This document shows positions 1-7,041 of a DNA stretch of 64,000 nucleotides, piece by piece. The stretch covers positions 1 to 64,000 of the forward strand of contig JAIRVP010000010.1 in assembly GCA_031253835.1 (NCBI GenBank). The letters are read 5' to 3'. Made by a program: the position numbers and the translations under genes. The notes under the pieces were generated by a model that saw nothing but the letters and a program-made list of their open reading frames with translations, was not told the DNA's origin and did not search any database. The DNA is from Burkholderia sp. Lineage in GTDB: Bacteria > Pseudomonadota > Gammaproteobacteria > Burkholderiales > Burkholderiaceae. Each line of letters starts with the position of its first letter. Position 1 is the stretch's first letter.

Positions 1-162
1 GCCGAACAGAGCACGGGCGTCGCGCAGGTCGACCAGGCGGTCGTGCATCTGGACAACATCACGCAGCAGAACGCGGCGCTCGTCGAGCAGAGCACGGCGG
101 CGTCGGAGAGCCTGAAGCAGCAGGCGGCGCGGCTCGTGGAGGCGGTGAACGTGTTTCGGTGA
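1..162 (+). CDS. Methyl-accepting chemotaxis protein, C-terminal end (5' truncated by window)
   Basis: The window opens inside this frame, and 53 codons run to a TGA at 160-162. The residues form the end of the cytoplasmic signalling coiled coil of a chemoreceptor: the run ITQQNAALVEQSTAAS is the highly conserved segment found near the C-terminus of MCPs in beta-proteobacteria, followed by a short Ala/Gln-rich tail ending in VFR. These receptors dimerise in the inner membrane and control CheA through CheW. The ligand-binding part lies outside the window, so the stimulus cannot be inferred. No CheR/CheB-docking pentapeptide (NWETF type) is present at the C-terminus. Confidence 0.9.
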   Translation, partial: AEQSTGVAQVDQAVVHLDNITQQNAALVEQSTAASESLKQQAARLVEAVNVFR

Positions 163-185
163 TCGCGGGGCGGTGCGGTAGGGGG

Positions 186-212
186 CACCGGCCCGCATTG
201 CGCGGGCCGGTG
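186..212. terminator. Hairpin between convergent genes
   Basis: A perfect 11-bp stem (CACCGGCCCGC and its complement, arms 186-196 and 202-212) with a 5-nt loop lies between the chemoreceptor stop at 162 and the convergent OmpA-like gene ending at 230. There is no U-tract, so it is a candidate bidirectional transcription barrier rather than a textbook intrinsic terminator. Confidence 0.5.
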
Positions 213-229
213 TGGGATATCCTGCTACG

Positions 230-676
230 TCATTGCGCCTTGGGTATGGGATTCAGGTTCGGGCAACAGTGGTCAGGGCATCCCGGACTGACGTTCACCT
301 CGACGCGTCGCCCGGATTGATCGAACTCGTCCGGCTTGAAAATTTTCCCCGCCAAGGCGCTTTTCTCGCCACGGATCGAATGCTGATCCAGGACTGCCAT
401 CACGTTTTCCGCTCGTTGCGTTGCAAGCTGTTGCCCGTCGCGTTCGGTCTGCTCGGCCAGTCCAATCAGCCATACCGTATCAATGATCGGAAAGCGCTTG
501 TGCATGTCGTTGGACCACGCCGACAGCCTCGACAGTTCGGTCGGAGAAATCGCGCTCGAATCGGCATCGAAAACAATATCGATGTAATGGGCGGGCATGT
601 TCGACGCGCCGTCACAGGCGAACGCCGCATGTGCGCTGAACGCGAGCACGGCGGCGGTCAGGAATTTAGTCACCAT
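230..676 (-). CDS. Periplasmic OmpA-like protein, third gene of the PAAR/peptidase module
   Basis: A 148-residue protein. It begins with a signal peptide (hydrophobic stretch about 4-20, likely cleavage after AFA just before a Cys, without a proper lipobox). The body has the pattern of an OmpA-like peptidoglycan-associated domain: IVFDADSSAISP near residue 40, a later QRAENVMAVL helix and GRRVEVNV near the end, matching the usual FxxxSxxL..., RAxxV and RRVEI landmarks, although the NxxLSxxRA block is degenerate. The ATG at 676 lies inside the end of the upstream aspzincin gene (11-bp overlap), so the two are probably translationally coupled. As the last gene behind a putative secreted peptidase, and being periplasmic, it could be the immunity protein; it could also be an accessory cell-wall protein. 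The fold assignment is moderately sure; the role is inference. Confidence 0.7.
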   Translation of the reverse strand: MVTKFLTAAVLAFSAHAAFACDGASNMPAHYIDIVFDADSSAISPTELSRLSAWSNDMHKRFPIIDTVWLIGLAEQTERDGQQLATQRAENVMAVLDQHSIRGEKSALAGKIFKPDEFDQSGRRVEVNVSPGCPDHCCPNLNPIPKAQ

Positions 677-1313
677 CGACAACATACCCCGCAATGCTGT
701 CGGCGTTGTGGATTGCCAAATCAGGATTTGACCGGCCCCACGGTGCAAGAAATGGCGTGATCGTATATTGATCGTCCGTCGAAGACATGGTGTCGTGGAA
801 GTGAGTTGCTTCATGGATGAGAGTAGATACGTGAGAATCAGCGCCATTGGTCCACGGGCGCATCGTGCAGAATCGTGCGCTGATGGCGATGGTATGCGTT
901 GCCGTGTCTGGAGCGCATACGTGAGCGGATTCGTTAGCCGTTCCGCGCGGATGAGGCGTGCAGCCCGTCGCGAGATCTCCAGCGCTGCCGCTTCGCACGA
1001 CATTGTTTTCGTTGAACGCTCGAACTACGCGGAGCACTTTCGTTAAGCCGGTAAGCAGGTGCATGCGCGTTCGTTCGTCGTCGCGACCGAACCACCTGAA
1101 CACGCGATCTTTTTCGGACTGCGACCACCGTTGCAATGCGACGGTGCGTACGCCCAGCCTCTCGATGGCTTTAGCTTGTGCCTTCGCGAAAACGGCACGG
1201 AATTCCGAGTTGGTCATGTTTTCGCAGATCGGTCGCAAGTCAACTTCCGCGAATGTCTGCGATCCTGCAATGGTGCTTGTCGTCGTCTCGGCGACGGTAG
1301 TTTGGTTTCCCAT
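666..1313 (-). CDS. Aspzincin (M35-like) metallopeptidase, putative type VI effector
   Basis: A 215-residue protein with no signal peptide. It carries the zincin motif HEATH at residues 167-171, followed 9 residues later by TDDQY (D180/D181), which matches the aspzincin arrangement HExxH...GTxDxxY where an Asp is the third zinc ligand. The C-terminal NADSIAGYV block is also typical of the Lys-specific metallo-endopeptidase/deuterolysin family. The ATG at 1313 is preceded by a GAGGA-type ribosome site and sits 4 bp after the PAAR stop; an in-frame TTG at 1334 is possible but lacks support. Location directly behind a PAAR gene, lack of a Sec signal and a periplasmic partner gene downstream suggest a cargo effector delivered by type VI secretion. 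Peptidase identity is well supported; delivery and target are inferred. Confidence 0.78.
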   Translation of the reverse strand: MGNQTTVAETTTSTIAGSQTFAEVDLRPICENMTNSEFRAVFAKAQAKAIERLGVRTVALQRWSQSEKDRVFRWFGRDDERTRMHLLTGLTKVLRVVRAFNENNVVRSGSAGDLATGCTPHPRGTANESAHVCAPDTATHTIAISARFCTMRPWTNGADSHVSTLIHEATHFHDTMSSTDDQYTITPFLAPWGRSNPDLAIHNADSIAGYVVDGD

Positions 1314-1317
1314 CGCT

Positions 1318-1842
1318 TCAGTCCTCGATGACAAGCTTCAATGTCTGCGCGTGTTCGGTTTGCACGCGTAGGGTACAGCCGTATCGATCGCTCGTGCCGG
1401 ATGCAAGCACGTTCCCGGATCGATCCTTGATCCAATAGCGCACGTTGCTCAGCGGTTGCTTCGTCTTCACGTCGCGGATCACGAATTGATCGTCGTGAAC
1501 GTTCGATGCCGGCACGTATCGCGCGGGTGAATATCCGGTGAAGGGGTTCGTCGCGCCATGGCCGCTCCCTCCAATGAAAAACGTGCAGTCGTTGCCCGCG
1601 ACTAAATGGTTTTGCCCGCACGGACAAAGTACCGCGTCGCCCTCCACGGCTACGGCACGTCCTCCACCGACAACGGATACTGCGCTTCCTGCTATCGGAA
1701 ATATGCCCTCGCAATTGCCGCATGTCGCTTTGTCGCCGTCCAGGGCAATGTGCTTGTTGTTCACGAATATGCTTGCAGTGCCCGCGACGACGATTCCACC
1801 TGTCGTCGTTGCGTCACCGTTCCTGATCGCTCGTCGGCTCAT
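1318..1842 (-). CDS. PAAR-domain protein with C-terminal TTR-like extension (type VI spike tip)
   Basis: A 174-residue protein. Residues about 1-90 form a PAAR domain: repeated short beta elements such as GGIVVAGTASI, DGDKATCGNCEG and VEGDAVLCPCGQN, the Cys-rich form of the PAAR metal site. PAAR proteins sharpen the VgrG spike of the type VI secretion system and carry effectors. After about residue 100 comes a beta-rich extension (FVIRDVKTKQPLSNVRYWI ... TSDRYGCTLRV) resembling the transthyretin-like adaptor domains seen on other PAAR proteins. The start at 1842 (MSRRAIRNGDA) is chosen because this is the normal PAAR N-terminus; an in-frame start at 1878 would add 12 non-conserved residues. 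It is the first gene of a tight leftward trio with the aspzincin and OmpA-like genes. No VgrG or other secretion genes are in the window. Confidence 0.85.
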   Translation of the reverse strand: MSRRAIRNGDATTTGGIVVAGTASIFVNNKHIALDGDKATCGNCEGIFPIAGSAVSVVGGGRAVAVEGDAVLCPCGQNHLVAGNDCTFFIGGSGHGATNPFTGYSPARYVPASNVHDDQFVIRDVKTKQPLSNVRYWIKDRSGNVLASGTSDRYGCTLRVQTEHAQTLKLVIED

Positions 1843-2461
1843 GGCTATGTCCTCAGGCATCGATCGAGTCGGGCTCACCGGCCTGCGGCGTGCGCGGCTG
1901 CTGCGTCATCGCGTAACACCGGATCGATGAGTGAAGAGGGTAGGGGCGGGCGGCGTGTGCTTGCATCATGGGCTCGAATACCTTATGTATGGACGAGCCA
2001 TAGACAGTGGTCGGTAGGATTTTCTCTGTCTATAGAATAAGTACGATTTTTAATGTGTAGTACGACGTAAATGATGTCGATGAAACCGCTCCGCTTTCGA
2101 GACTGGCGGGACGGGGGAGCAAGCGAAGAGATGACGCAGACGTAGCGAGGAGGTCGCCCGCCCGCGCATCCTGCGGCGGCTACTGACGTGCGAAGCATCA
2201 CCGGCTGCGGCGGTACAGGCATGCGCTGACTCTACGCACGCCGGGCCGTCGGGTGAAGGGTTCGTACGCGGGCAAACCGGATCGAGGTGAAACGCTCAAT
2301 CTAACGATTCGCAGCGAAATGAGGAATGAGACTTGAACGAAATTCGCGCGCGATAAGACGTATCGGCGGATGGTGCGGCGATATCTGGTGCGCAGAGCGG
2401 GGCGATATCGTGCATATCAAGATGACGCGGGCACGACGGAGAGGGACACCGGCCCGCGTCG
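1843..2461. other. Gene-poor interval upstream of the PAAR gene
   Basis: I see no convincing gene here. The DNA from about 1980 to 2060 is markedly more AT-rich than the surroundings and probably holds the promoter of the leftward PAAR operon. Short open frames on both strands have no recognisable motif and poor start contexts. Confidence 0.5.
2000..2033. promoter_or_regulatory. Inverted repeat upstream of PAAR operon
   Basis: Perfect 8-bp arms ATAGACAG (2000-2007) and CTGTCTAT (2026-2033) with an 18-nt spacer sit in the AT-rich patch about 160-190 bp upstream of the PAAR start. It could be a regulator site for the effector module; chance occurrence is not excluded. Confidence 0.3.
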
Positions 2462-2487
2462 GACCGCCCGGTTCCGGCCGGGCGGTC
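2462..2487. terminator. Hairpin downstream of gabD
   Basis: Perfect 10-bp stem GACCGCCCGG / CCGGGCGGTC with a 6-nt loop, 35 bp beyond the leftward gabD stop. It lacks a U-tract on the gabD strand, so termination efficiency is uncertain. Confidence 0.5.
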
Positions 2488-2521
2488 AGCGCCTGTCGCC
2501 GAAGCGGCAGGCCCTGAACCG

Positions 2522-3991
2522 TCAGACGGCGAGGCAGAGGTACTTGATCACGACGTAGTCGTCGATGCCGTAGTGCGAGCCTTCGCGGCCCAGGCCCGAC
2601 TGCTTGACGCCGCCGAACGGCGCGACTTCGTTCGAGATCAGGCCCGTGTTCACGCCGACCATCCCGTATTCGAGCGCTTCCGCCACCTTCCACACGCGAC
2701 CGATGTCGCGGCTGAAGAAGTAGGCGGCCAGGCCGAATTCGGTGTCGTTCGCGAGACCGATCACTTCTTCGTCGCTGCTGAACTTGAACAGCGGCGCGAG
2801 CGGCCCGAACGTCTCTTCCTTCGCGACCTTCATCGCCGGCGTGACGCCCGTCAGCACGGTCGGCTCGAAGAAGCCGTGGCCGAGCGCGTGGCGCTTGCCG
2901 CCCGTCACGACGGTCGCGCCCTTCGCGAGTGCGTCCTCGATGTGCGCCTCGACCTTCAGCACGGCCGCTTCGTTGATCAGCGGGCCCTGCGTGACGCCCG
3001 GCTCGGTGCCGCGGCCGACCTTCAGCTGGCCGACGGCTGCCGCGAGCTTCTGCGCGAACTGGTCGTACACGGCTTCATGCACGTAGAAGCGGTTCGTGCA
3101 CACGCACGTCTGGCCGCTGTTGCGGTACTTCGACGCGATCGCGCCCTGCACGGCCGCATCGAGATCGGCGTCGTCGAACACGATGAACGGCGCGTTGCCG
3201 CCGAGCTCCAGCGACACCTTCTTGACCGTCGCCGCGCATTGCGCCATCAGCAGGCGGCCGACCGGCGTCGAGCCCGTGAACGACAGCTTGCGCACGATCG
3301 GGTTCGACGTCAGCTCGCCGCCGATCGCCTTCGGGTCGCCCGTGACGACGCTGAACACGCCGGCCGGCACGCCCGCGCGCTCGGCCAGCACGGCCATCGC
3401 GAGGGCGGAGAACGGCGTGGCCTCGGCCGGCTTCACGACGATCGGGCAGCCTGCCGCGAGTGCCGGGCCGACCTTGCGCGTGATCATCGCCGCCGGGAAG
3501 TTCCACGGCGTGATCGCCGCGCACACGCCGATCGCTTCCTTCGTCACGACGATGCGCTTGTCGCTCGCCGGCGTCGGGATCGTGTCGCCGTACACGCGCT
3601 TGCCTTCTTCCGCGAACCACTCGAGGAACGATGCCGCGTAGCCGATCTCGCCCTTCGCTTCGGCCAGCGACTTGCCCTGCTCGGTCGTCAGGATCAGCGC
3701 GAGGTCGTCGGCGTTTTCCATCATCAGGTCGTGCCACTTGCGCAGGATGACCGCGCGTTCCTTCGCGGTCTTCTTGCGCCACGCCGGCCAGGCGGCGTTC
3801 GCGGCGTCGATCGCGTGACGCGTCTCGGCCGTGCCCATTGCCGGCACGGTGCCGAGCAGGCCGCCCGTCGCCGGGTTGCGGACTTCGAACGACTCGCCGT
3901 TCGTCGCGCCTTGCCATTCGCCGTTGACGTATGCCTGCTGGCGGAACAGCGACGGATCTTTCAGTGCCAGGGTTTCCTGAACGGTGCTCAT
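2522..3991 (-). CDS. gabD: Succinate-semialdehyde dehydrogenase (NADP+)
   Basis: A 489-residue aldehyde dehydrogenase that oxidises succinate semialdehyde to succinate, the second step of GABA degradation. Visible landmarks are the cofactor-binding TPWNFPAAMITRK near 161-173, the general base E262 in LELGGNAPF, and the nucleophile C296 in SGQTCVCTNR. The C296-V-C298 pair has the same spacing as the redox-switch cysteines of human SSADH (family knowledge). The start at 3991 (MSTVQETLALKDPSL) gives the standard GabD length; upstream in-frame extension to 4054 is non-conserved. It is downstream of gabT on the same strand with a 100-bp gap holding a hairpin, so it may be transcribed both by read-through from gabT and on its own. 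NADP preference is a family expectation. Confidence 0.95.
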   Translation of the reverse strand: MSTVQETLALKDPSLFRQQAYVNGEWQGATNGESFEVRNPATGGLLGTVPAMGTAETRHAIDAANAAWPAWRKKTAKERAVILRKWHDLMMENADDLALILTTEQGKSLAEAKGEIGYAASFLEWFAEEGKRVYGDTIPTPASDKRIVVTKEAIGVCAAITPWNFPAAMITRKVGPALAAGCPIVVKPAEATPFSALAMAVLAERAGVPAGVFSVVTGDPKAIGGELTSNPIVRKLSFTGSTPVGRLLMAQCAATVKKVSLELGGNAPFIVFDDADLDAAVQGAIASKYRNSGQTCVCTNRFYVHEAVYDQFAQKLAAAVGQLKVGRGTEPGVTQGPLINEAAVLKVEAHIEDALAKGATVVTGGKRHALGHGFFEPTVLTGVTPAMKVAKEETFGPLAPLFKFSSDEEVIGLANDTEFGLAAYFFSRDIGRVWKVAEALEYGMVGVNTGLISNEVAPFGGVKQSGLGREGSHYGIDDYVVIKYLCLAV

Positions 3992-4029
3992 ATGAATCGC
4001 CTGCTTTGAAAAGGACGGGTAAGGACGGA

Positions 4030-4066
4030 AGAAAACGGCCGCCGCCGTCTTCACGACGGCGGCGGC
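4030..4066 (-). terminator. Intrinsic terminator between gabT and gabD
   Basis: A 12-bp perfect stem (GCCGCCGCCGTC / GACGGCGGCGGC, 4038-4049 and 4055-4066) with a 5-nt loop is followed on the minus strand by CGTTTTCTTCC. This should attenuate transcription leaving gabT before gabD. Confidence 0.7.
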
Positions 4067-4091
4067 GCATTCAGTGGAAGGGGACGGGAAC

Positions 4092-5381
4092 TCAGGCCGG
4101 CACGCCGACCGTTTCCTTCAGCACTTCCTCGAGGATCACGAGCGCTTCGTCGAACACGGGCTGCGTGATCGTCAGCGGGAACAGGAAGCGCACGACGTTC
4201 GAGTACACGCCGCACACGAGCAGCAGCAGGCCGCGCTCGAGCGCACGCGTCTGCACGCGCTTCGTGAACTCGGCATCCGGCTCGCCCGAACCCGGCTTCA
4301 GGAACTCGACCGCGATCATCGCGCCCGGGCCGCGCACGTCGGCGATCTGCGGCACGTCGGCCTGCAGCGAATTCAGCTTCGCCTTCAGCACGTCGCCGAG
4401 TTGCGTCGCGCGGTCGCACAGCTTCTCTTCGTCGATGATCTCGAGCACCGCGTGCGCCGACGCGACGGCCAGCGGGTTGCCCGCGTACGTGCCGCCGAGG
4501 CCGCCGGGCGCGGCCGCGTCCATTACGTCCGCACGGCCGACGACGCCCGACAGCGGCATGCCGCCCGCGAGGCTCTTCGCCATCGTGATCAGGTCGGCCA
4601 GCACGTCGTAGTGCTGCATCGCGAACAGCTTGCCGGTACGCGCGAAGCCCGTCTGGACTTCGTCGGCGATCAGCAGAATGCCGTGTTCGTTACAGATCTT
4701 GCGCAGCGCGCGCACGAATTCGGCCGGCGCCGGGTTGAAGCCGCCTTCGCCCTGGACCGGTTCGAAGATGATCGCGGCGACGCGCTTCGGATCGATGTCG
4801 GCCTTGAACAGCATCTCGATCGCCTTGATCGAGTCGGCGGTCGTCACGCCGTGCAGCGCGTTCGGGTACGGGGCGTGGAACACGTCGCCCGGGAACGGGC
4901 CGAAGTTCAGCTTGTACGGGGCGACCTTGCCGGTCAGCGCCATGCCCATCATCGTGCGGCCGTGGAAGCCGCCCGAGAACGCGATGACGCCCGGACGGCC
5001 GGTCGCTGCACGCGCGATCTTGATCGCGTTCTCGACGGCTTCGGCGCCGGTCGTGAAGAACGCGGTCTTCTTCGGGAAGTCGCCCGGCGCGCGGTCGTTG
5101 ATCTTCTCGGCCAGTTCGACGTACGACGCGTACGGGACGATCTGGTAAGCGGTGTGCGTGAAGCTGTTCAGCTGATCCGCGATCGCCTTGACGATCTTCG
5201 GGTGGCGGTGGCCCGTGTTCAGCACCGCGATGCCGGCGGCGAAATCGATGAAGCGACGCCCTTCGACATCCCACAGTTCCGCGTTCTCGGCGCGGGCTGC
5301 GTAGAAATCGCACATCACGCCGACGCCGCGCGGGGTGGCGGCGTTCTTGCGGGCCTGCAGGTCGGCATTCTTCACGGTCAT
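4092..5381 (-). CDS. gabT: 4-aminobutyrate transaminase
   Basis: A 429-residue class III PLP aminotransferase that moves the amino group of GABA to 2-oxoglutarate, giving succinate semialdehyde for GabD. Visible features are the PLP-phosphate region TTGAEAVENAIK (110-121), the cofactor Asp D240 in LLIADEVQTGF and the Schiff-base lysine K269 in MAKSLAGGMPLSG. Length matches GabT of enteric bacteria and pseudomonads. The ATG at 5381 has a GGAGAT ribosome site. It is divergent from gabR, the MocR-type activator, with a 120-bp shared promoter region; induction by GABA through GabR is expected from the family. Confidence 0.95.
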   Translation of the reverse strand: MTVKNADLQARKNAATPRGVGVMCDFYAARAENAELWDVEGRRFIDFAAGIAVLNTGHRHPKIVKAIADQLNSFTHTAYQIVPYASYVELAEKINDRAPGDFPKKTAFFTTGAEAVENAIKIARAATGRPGVIAFSGGFHGRTMMGMALTGKVAPYKLNFGPFPGDVFHAPYPNALHGVTTADSIKAIEMLFKADIDPKRVAAIIFEPVQGEGGFNPAPAEFVRALRKICNEHGILLIADEVQTGFARTGKLFAMQHYDVLADLITMAKSLAGGMPLSGVVGRADVMDAAAPGGLGGTYAGNPLAVASAHAVLEIIDEEKLCDRATQLGDVLKAKLNSLQADVPQIADVRGPGAMIAVEFLKPGSGEPDAEFTKRVQTRALERGLLLLVCGVYSNVVRFLFPLTITQPVFDEALVILEEVLKETVGVPA

Positions 5382-5421
5382 CTCCTTGATGTTCTTTCCG
5401 GTGAGTAGAAAATCGGGCGCC

Positions 5422-5497
5422 TTGGCAGCCCATGGAGCCGACTATAATCACATTTGGCTCCGGTAATCAGAGCCATTTCAATAAATATTCAGGAGCC
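5422..5497 (+). promoter_or_regulatory. gabR promoter and GGAGCC/GGCTCC repeats in the gabT-gabR intergenic region
   Basis: A TTGGCA (5422-5427) and a perfect TATAAT (5443-5448), 15 bp apart, form a rightward promoter for gabR. Around it lie repeats of one hexamer: GGAGCC at 5434 and 5492, its complement GGCTCC at 5456, and GAGCC at 5470. MocR/GabR regulators bind direct or inverted short repeats between themselves and their target gene, so these are candidate operators for gabT activation and gabR autocontrol. Confidence 0.6.
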
Positions 5498-5501
5498 AAT
5501 C

Positions 5502-7010
5502 ATGCGCGCGAGCGTGTTGTCGGACTGGCTGGCGCAGCGCCTCGTGCGCGGCGGCGAACAGCCGATCTACCGGCAGCTTCACCGGCTGCTGCAACAGGCG
5601 ATCCTGTCGCGCGAACTGCCGGCCGGCACGCGCGTGCCGTCGTCGCGGCTGCTGGCCGCCGAACTCGGGATCGCGCGCAACACGGTCACGCAGGTTTACG
5701 AACAGCTTGCACTCGAAGGCTATGTGAACTCGGCCACGGGCCGCGGCACGTTCGTCGCCGACAGCGCGCCGGACGAGATCGTCGGCGCAACGCCCGACGC
5801 GGCGGCCGGCCCGGCCATCGTGACGACGTCCGCGCGGCGGCTGTCCGCGCGCGGCACGCGGCTCGTCGAAGGCGCCGGCGTATCGAAGCGCCAGGGCGGC
5901 GCGTTCATGCCGGGCGTGCCCGATGTGTCGCGATTTCCGGCGCGCGTGTGGACGCGGCTGCACAACAAGTACTGGCGCCGCCTGCGCCCCGACCTGCTGA
6001 CCTACGCGCCGGGCGGCGGGCTCGCGCTGCTGCGCGAGGCGCTGGCCGACTACCTGCGCACGTCGCGCTCGGTGCGCTGCACGCCCGAGCAGATCGTGAT
6101 CACGACCGGCATCCACCAGTCGATCGACCTGGCGGTGCGGCTGCTGACCGATCCGGGGGACGCGATCTGGACCGAGGATCCGTGCTACTGGGGCGTGCGC
6201 AGCGTGCTGAACGTGTCGGGGCTGACCACGCGGCCGATTCCGGTCGACGACGAAGGCATCGCGCCGTCGGCCGCCGATCTCGCCGAGCCGCCGAAGCTGA
6301 TGCTCGTCACGCCGTCGCATCAGTATCCGCTCGGGATGGTGATGAGCCTCGCGCGGCGCCGGATGCTGCTCGAATACGCGCGCCAGCACGGCTGCTGGAT
6401 CATCGAGGACGACTACGACAGCGAGTTCCGCTACGGCAGCCGGCCGCTCGCGTCGCTGCAGGGCCTCGATACGGCGGGGCAGGTGATCTACGTCGGCAGC
6501 TTCGGCAAGACGCTGTTCCCCGGGCTGCGGGTCGGCTATCTGGTCGCACCGGAGCCGCTCGCGGAAAGCTTCGCGACCGCGAGCGCCGAGCTGTATCGCG
6601 AAGGGCAGTTGCTGCAGCAGGCCGTGCTCGCCGAATTCATCGCGGAAGGGCACTTCGTGTCGCACATCCGCAAGATGCGCACGCTGTACGGGCAACGCCG
6701 CGAGGTGTTGCTCGACGCGGTCGCGCGCCGCTACGGCGACACGCTGCAGGCGCTCGGCAGCGACGCGGGGCTGCATCTCGTCACGCAACTGCCGGAAGGC
6801 GTCGACGATCGCGCGGTGGCGCAGGCCGCGCTCGAACGCAACATCGTCGTGCGGCCGCTGTCCGGTTACTACGCGGATCGCGAGCGCGCGGCGTCGGGAT
6901 TGCTGCTCGGCTATGCGTGCGTGCCGGAGGACGAGATCGCGACGGCGTTCGCGACGCTCGCCGAGGCCATCGACGAGCGGGCGTTCGGCAAGGTGGCCGC
7001 CGTCGCGTGA
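5502..7010 (+). CDS. gabR: MocR/GabR-family transcription regulator (GntR helix-turn-helix fused to aminotransferase fold)
   Basis: A 502-residue chimera. Residues about 15-85 form a GntR-type winged helix (PIYRQLHRLLQQAILSRELPAG, PSSRLLAAELGIARNTV). The rest is an aminotransferase class I fold with an NPC-like EDDYDSEFRY segment and the PLP lysine K336 in GSFGKTLFPG. In GabR, PLP and GABA form an adduct that drives activation of gabT; divergence from gabT here strongly supports that role. The start at 5502 has AGGAGCC in front; an earlier in-frame ATG at 5454 would run through the promoter elements. It ends convergent with the carrier gene at 7042. Confidence 0.88.
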   Translation: MRASVLSDWLAQRLVRGGEQPIYRQLHRLLQQAILSRELPAGTRVPSSRLLAAELGIARNTVTQVYEQLALEGYVNSATGRGTFVADSAPDEIVGATPDAAAGPAIVTTSARRLSARGTRLVEGAGVSKRQGGAFMPGVPDVSRFPARVWTRLHNKYWRRLRPDLLTYAPGGGLALLREALADYLRTSRSVRCTPEQIVITTGIHQSIDLAVRLLTDPGDAIWTEDPCYWGVRSVLNVSGLTTRPIPVDDEGIAPSAADLAEPPKLMLVTPSHQYPLGMVMSLARRRMLLEYARQHGCWIIEDDYDSEFRYGSRPLASLQGLDTAGQVIYVGSFGKTLFPGLRVGYLVAPEPLAESFATASAELYREGQLLQQAVLAEFIAEGHFVSHIRKMRTLYGQRREVLLDAVARRYGDTLQALGSDAGLHLVTQLPEGVDDRAVAQAALERNIVVRPLSGYYADRERAASGLLLGYACVPEDEIATAFATLAEAIDERAFGKVAAVA

Positions 7011-7041
7011 CGGCGGCGGGCGCCGATGGTGACTGCCGCGC

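Noticed and set aside
1983..2222. A 79-codon leftward frame upstream of the PAAR gene
   Set aside because: Weak start, no motif, and its end overlaps the inverted repeat; composition suggests non-coding DNA.
5478..6788. A 436-codon open frame antisense to gabR
   Set aside because: Arg/His-rich composition typical of antisense frames; no start context or motif, and gabR is certain.
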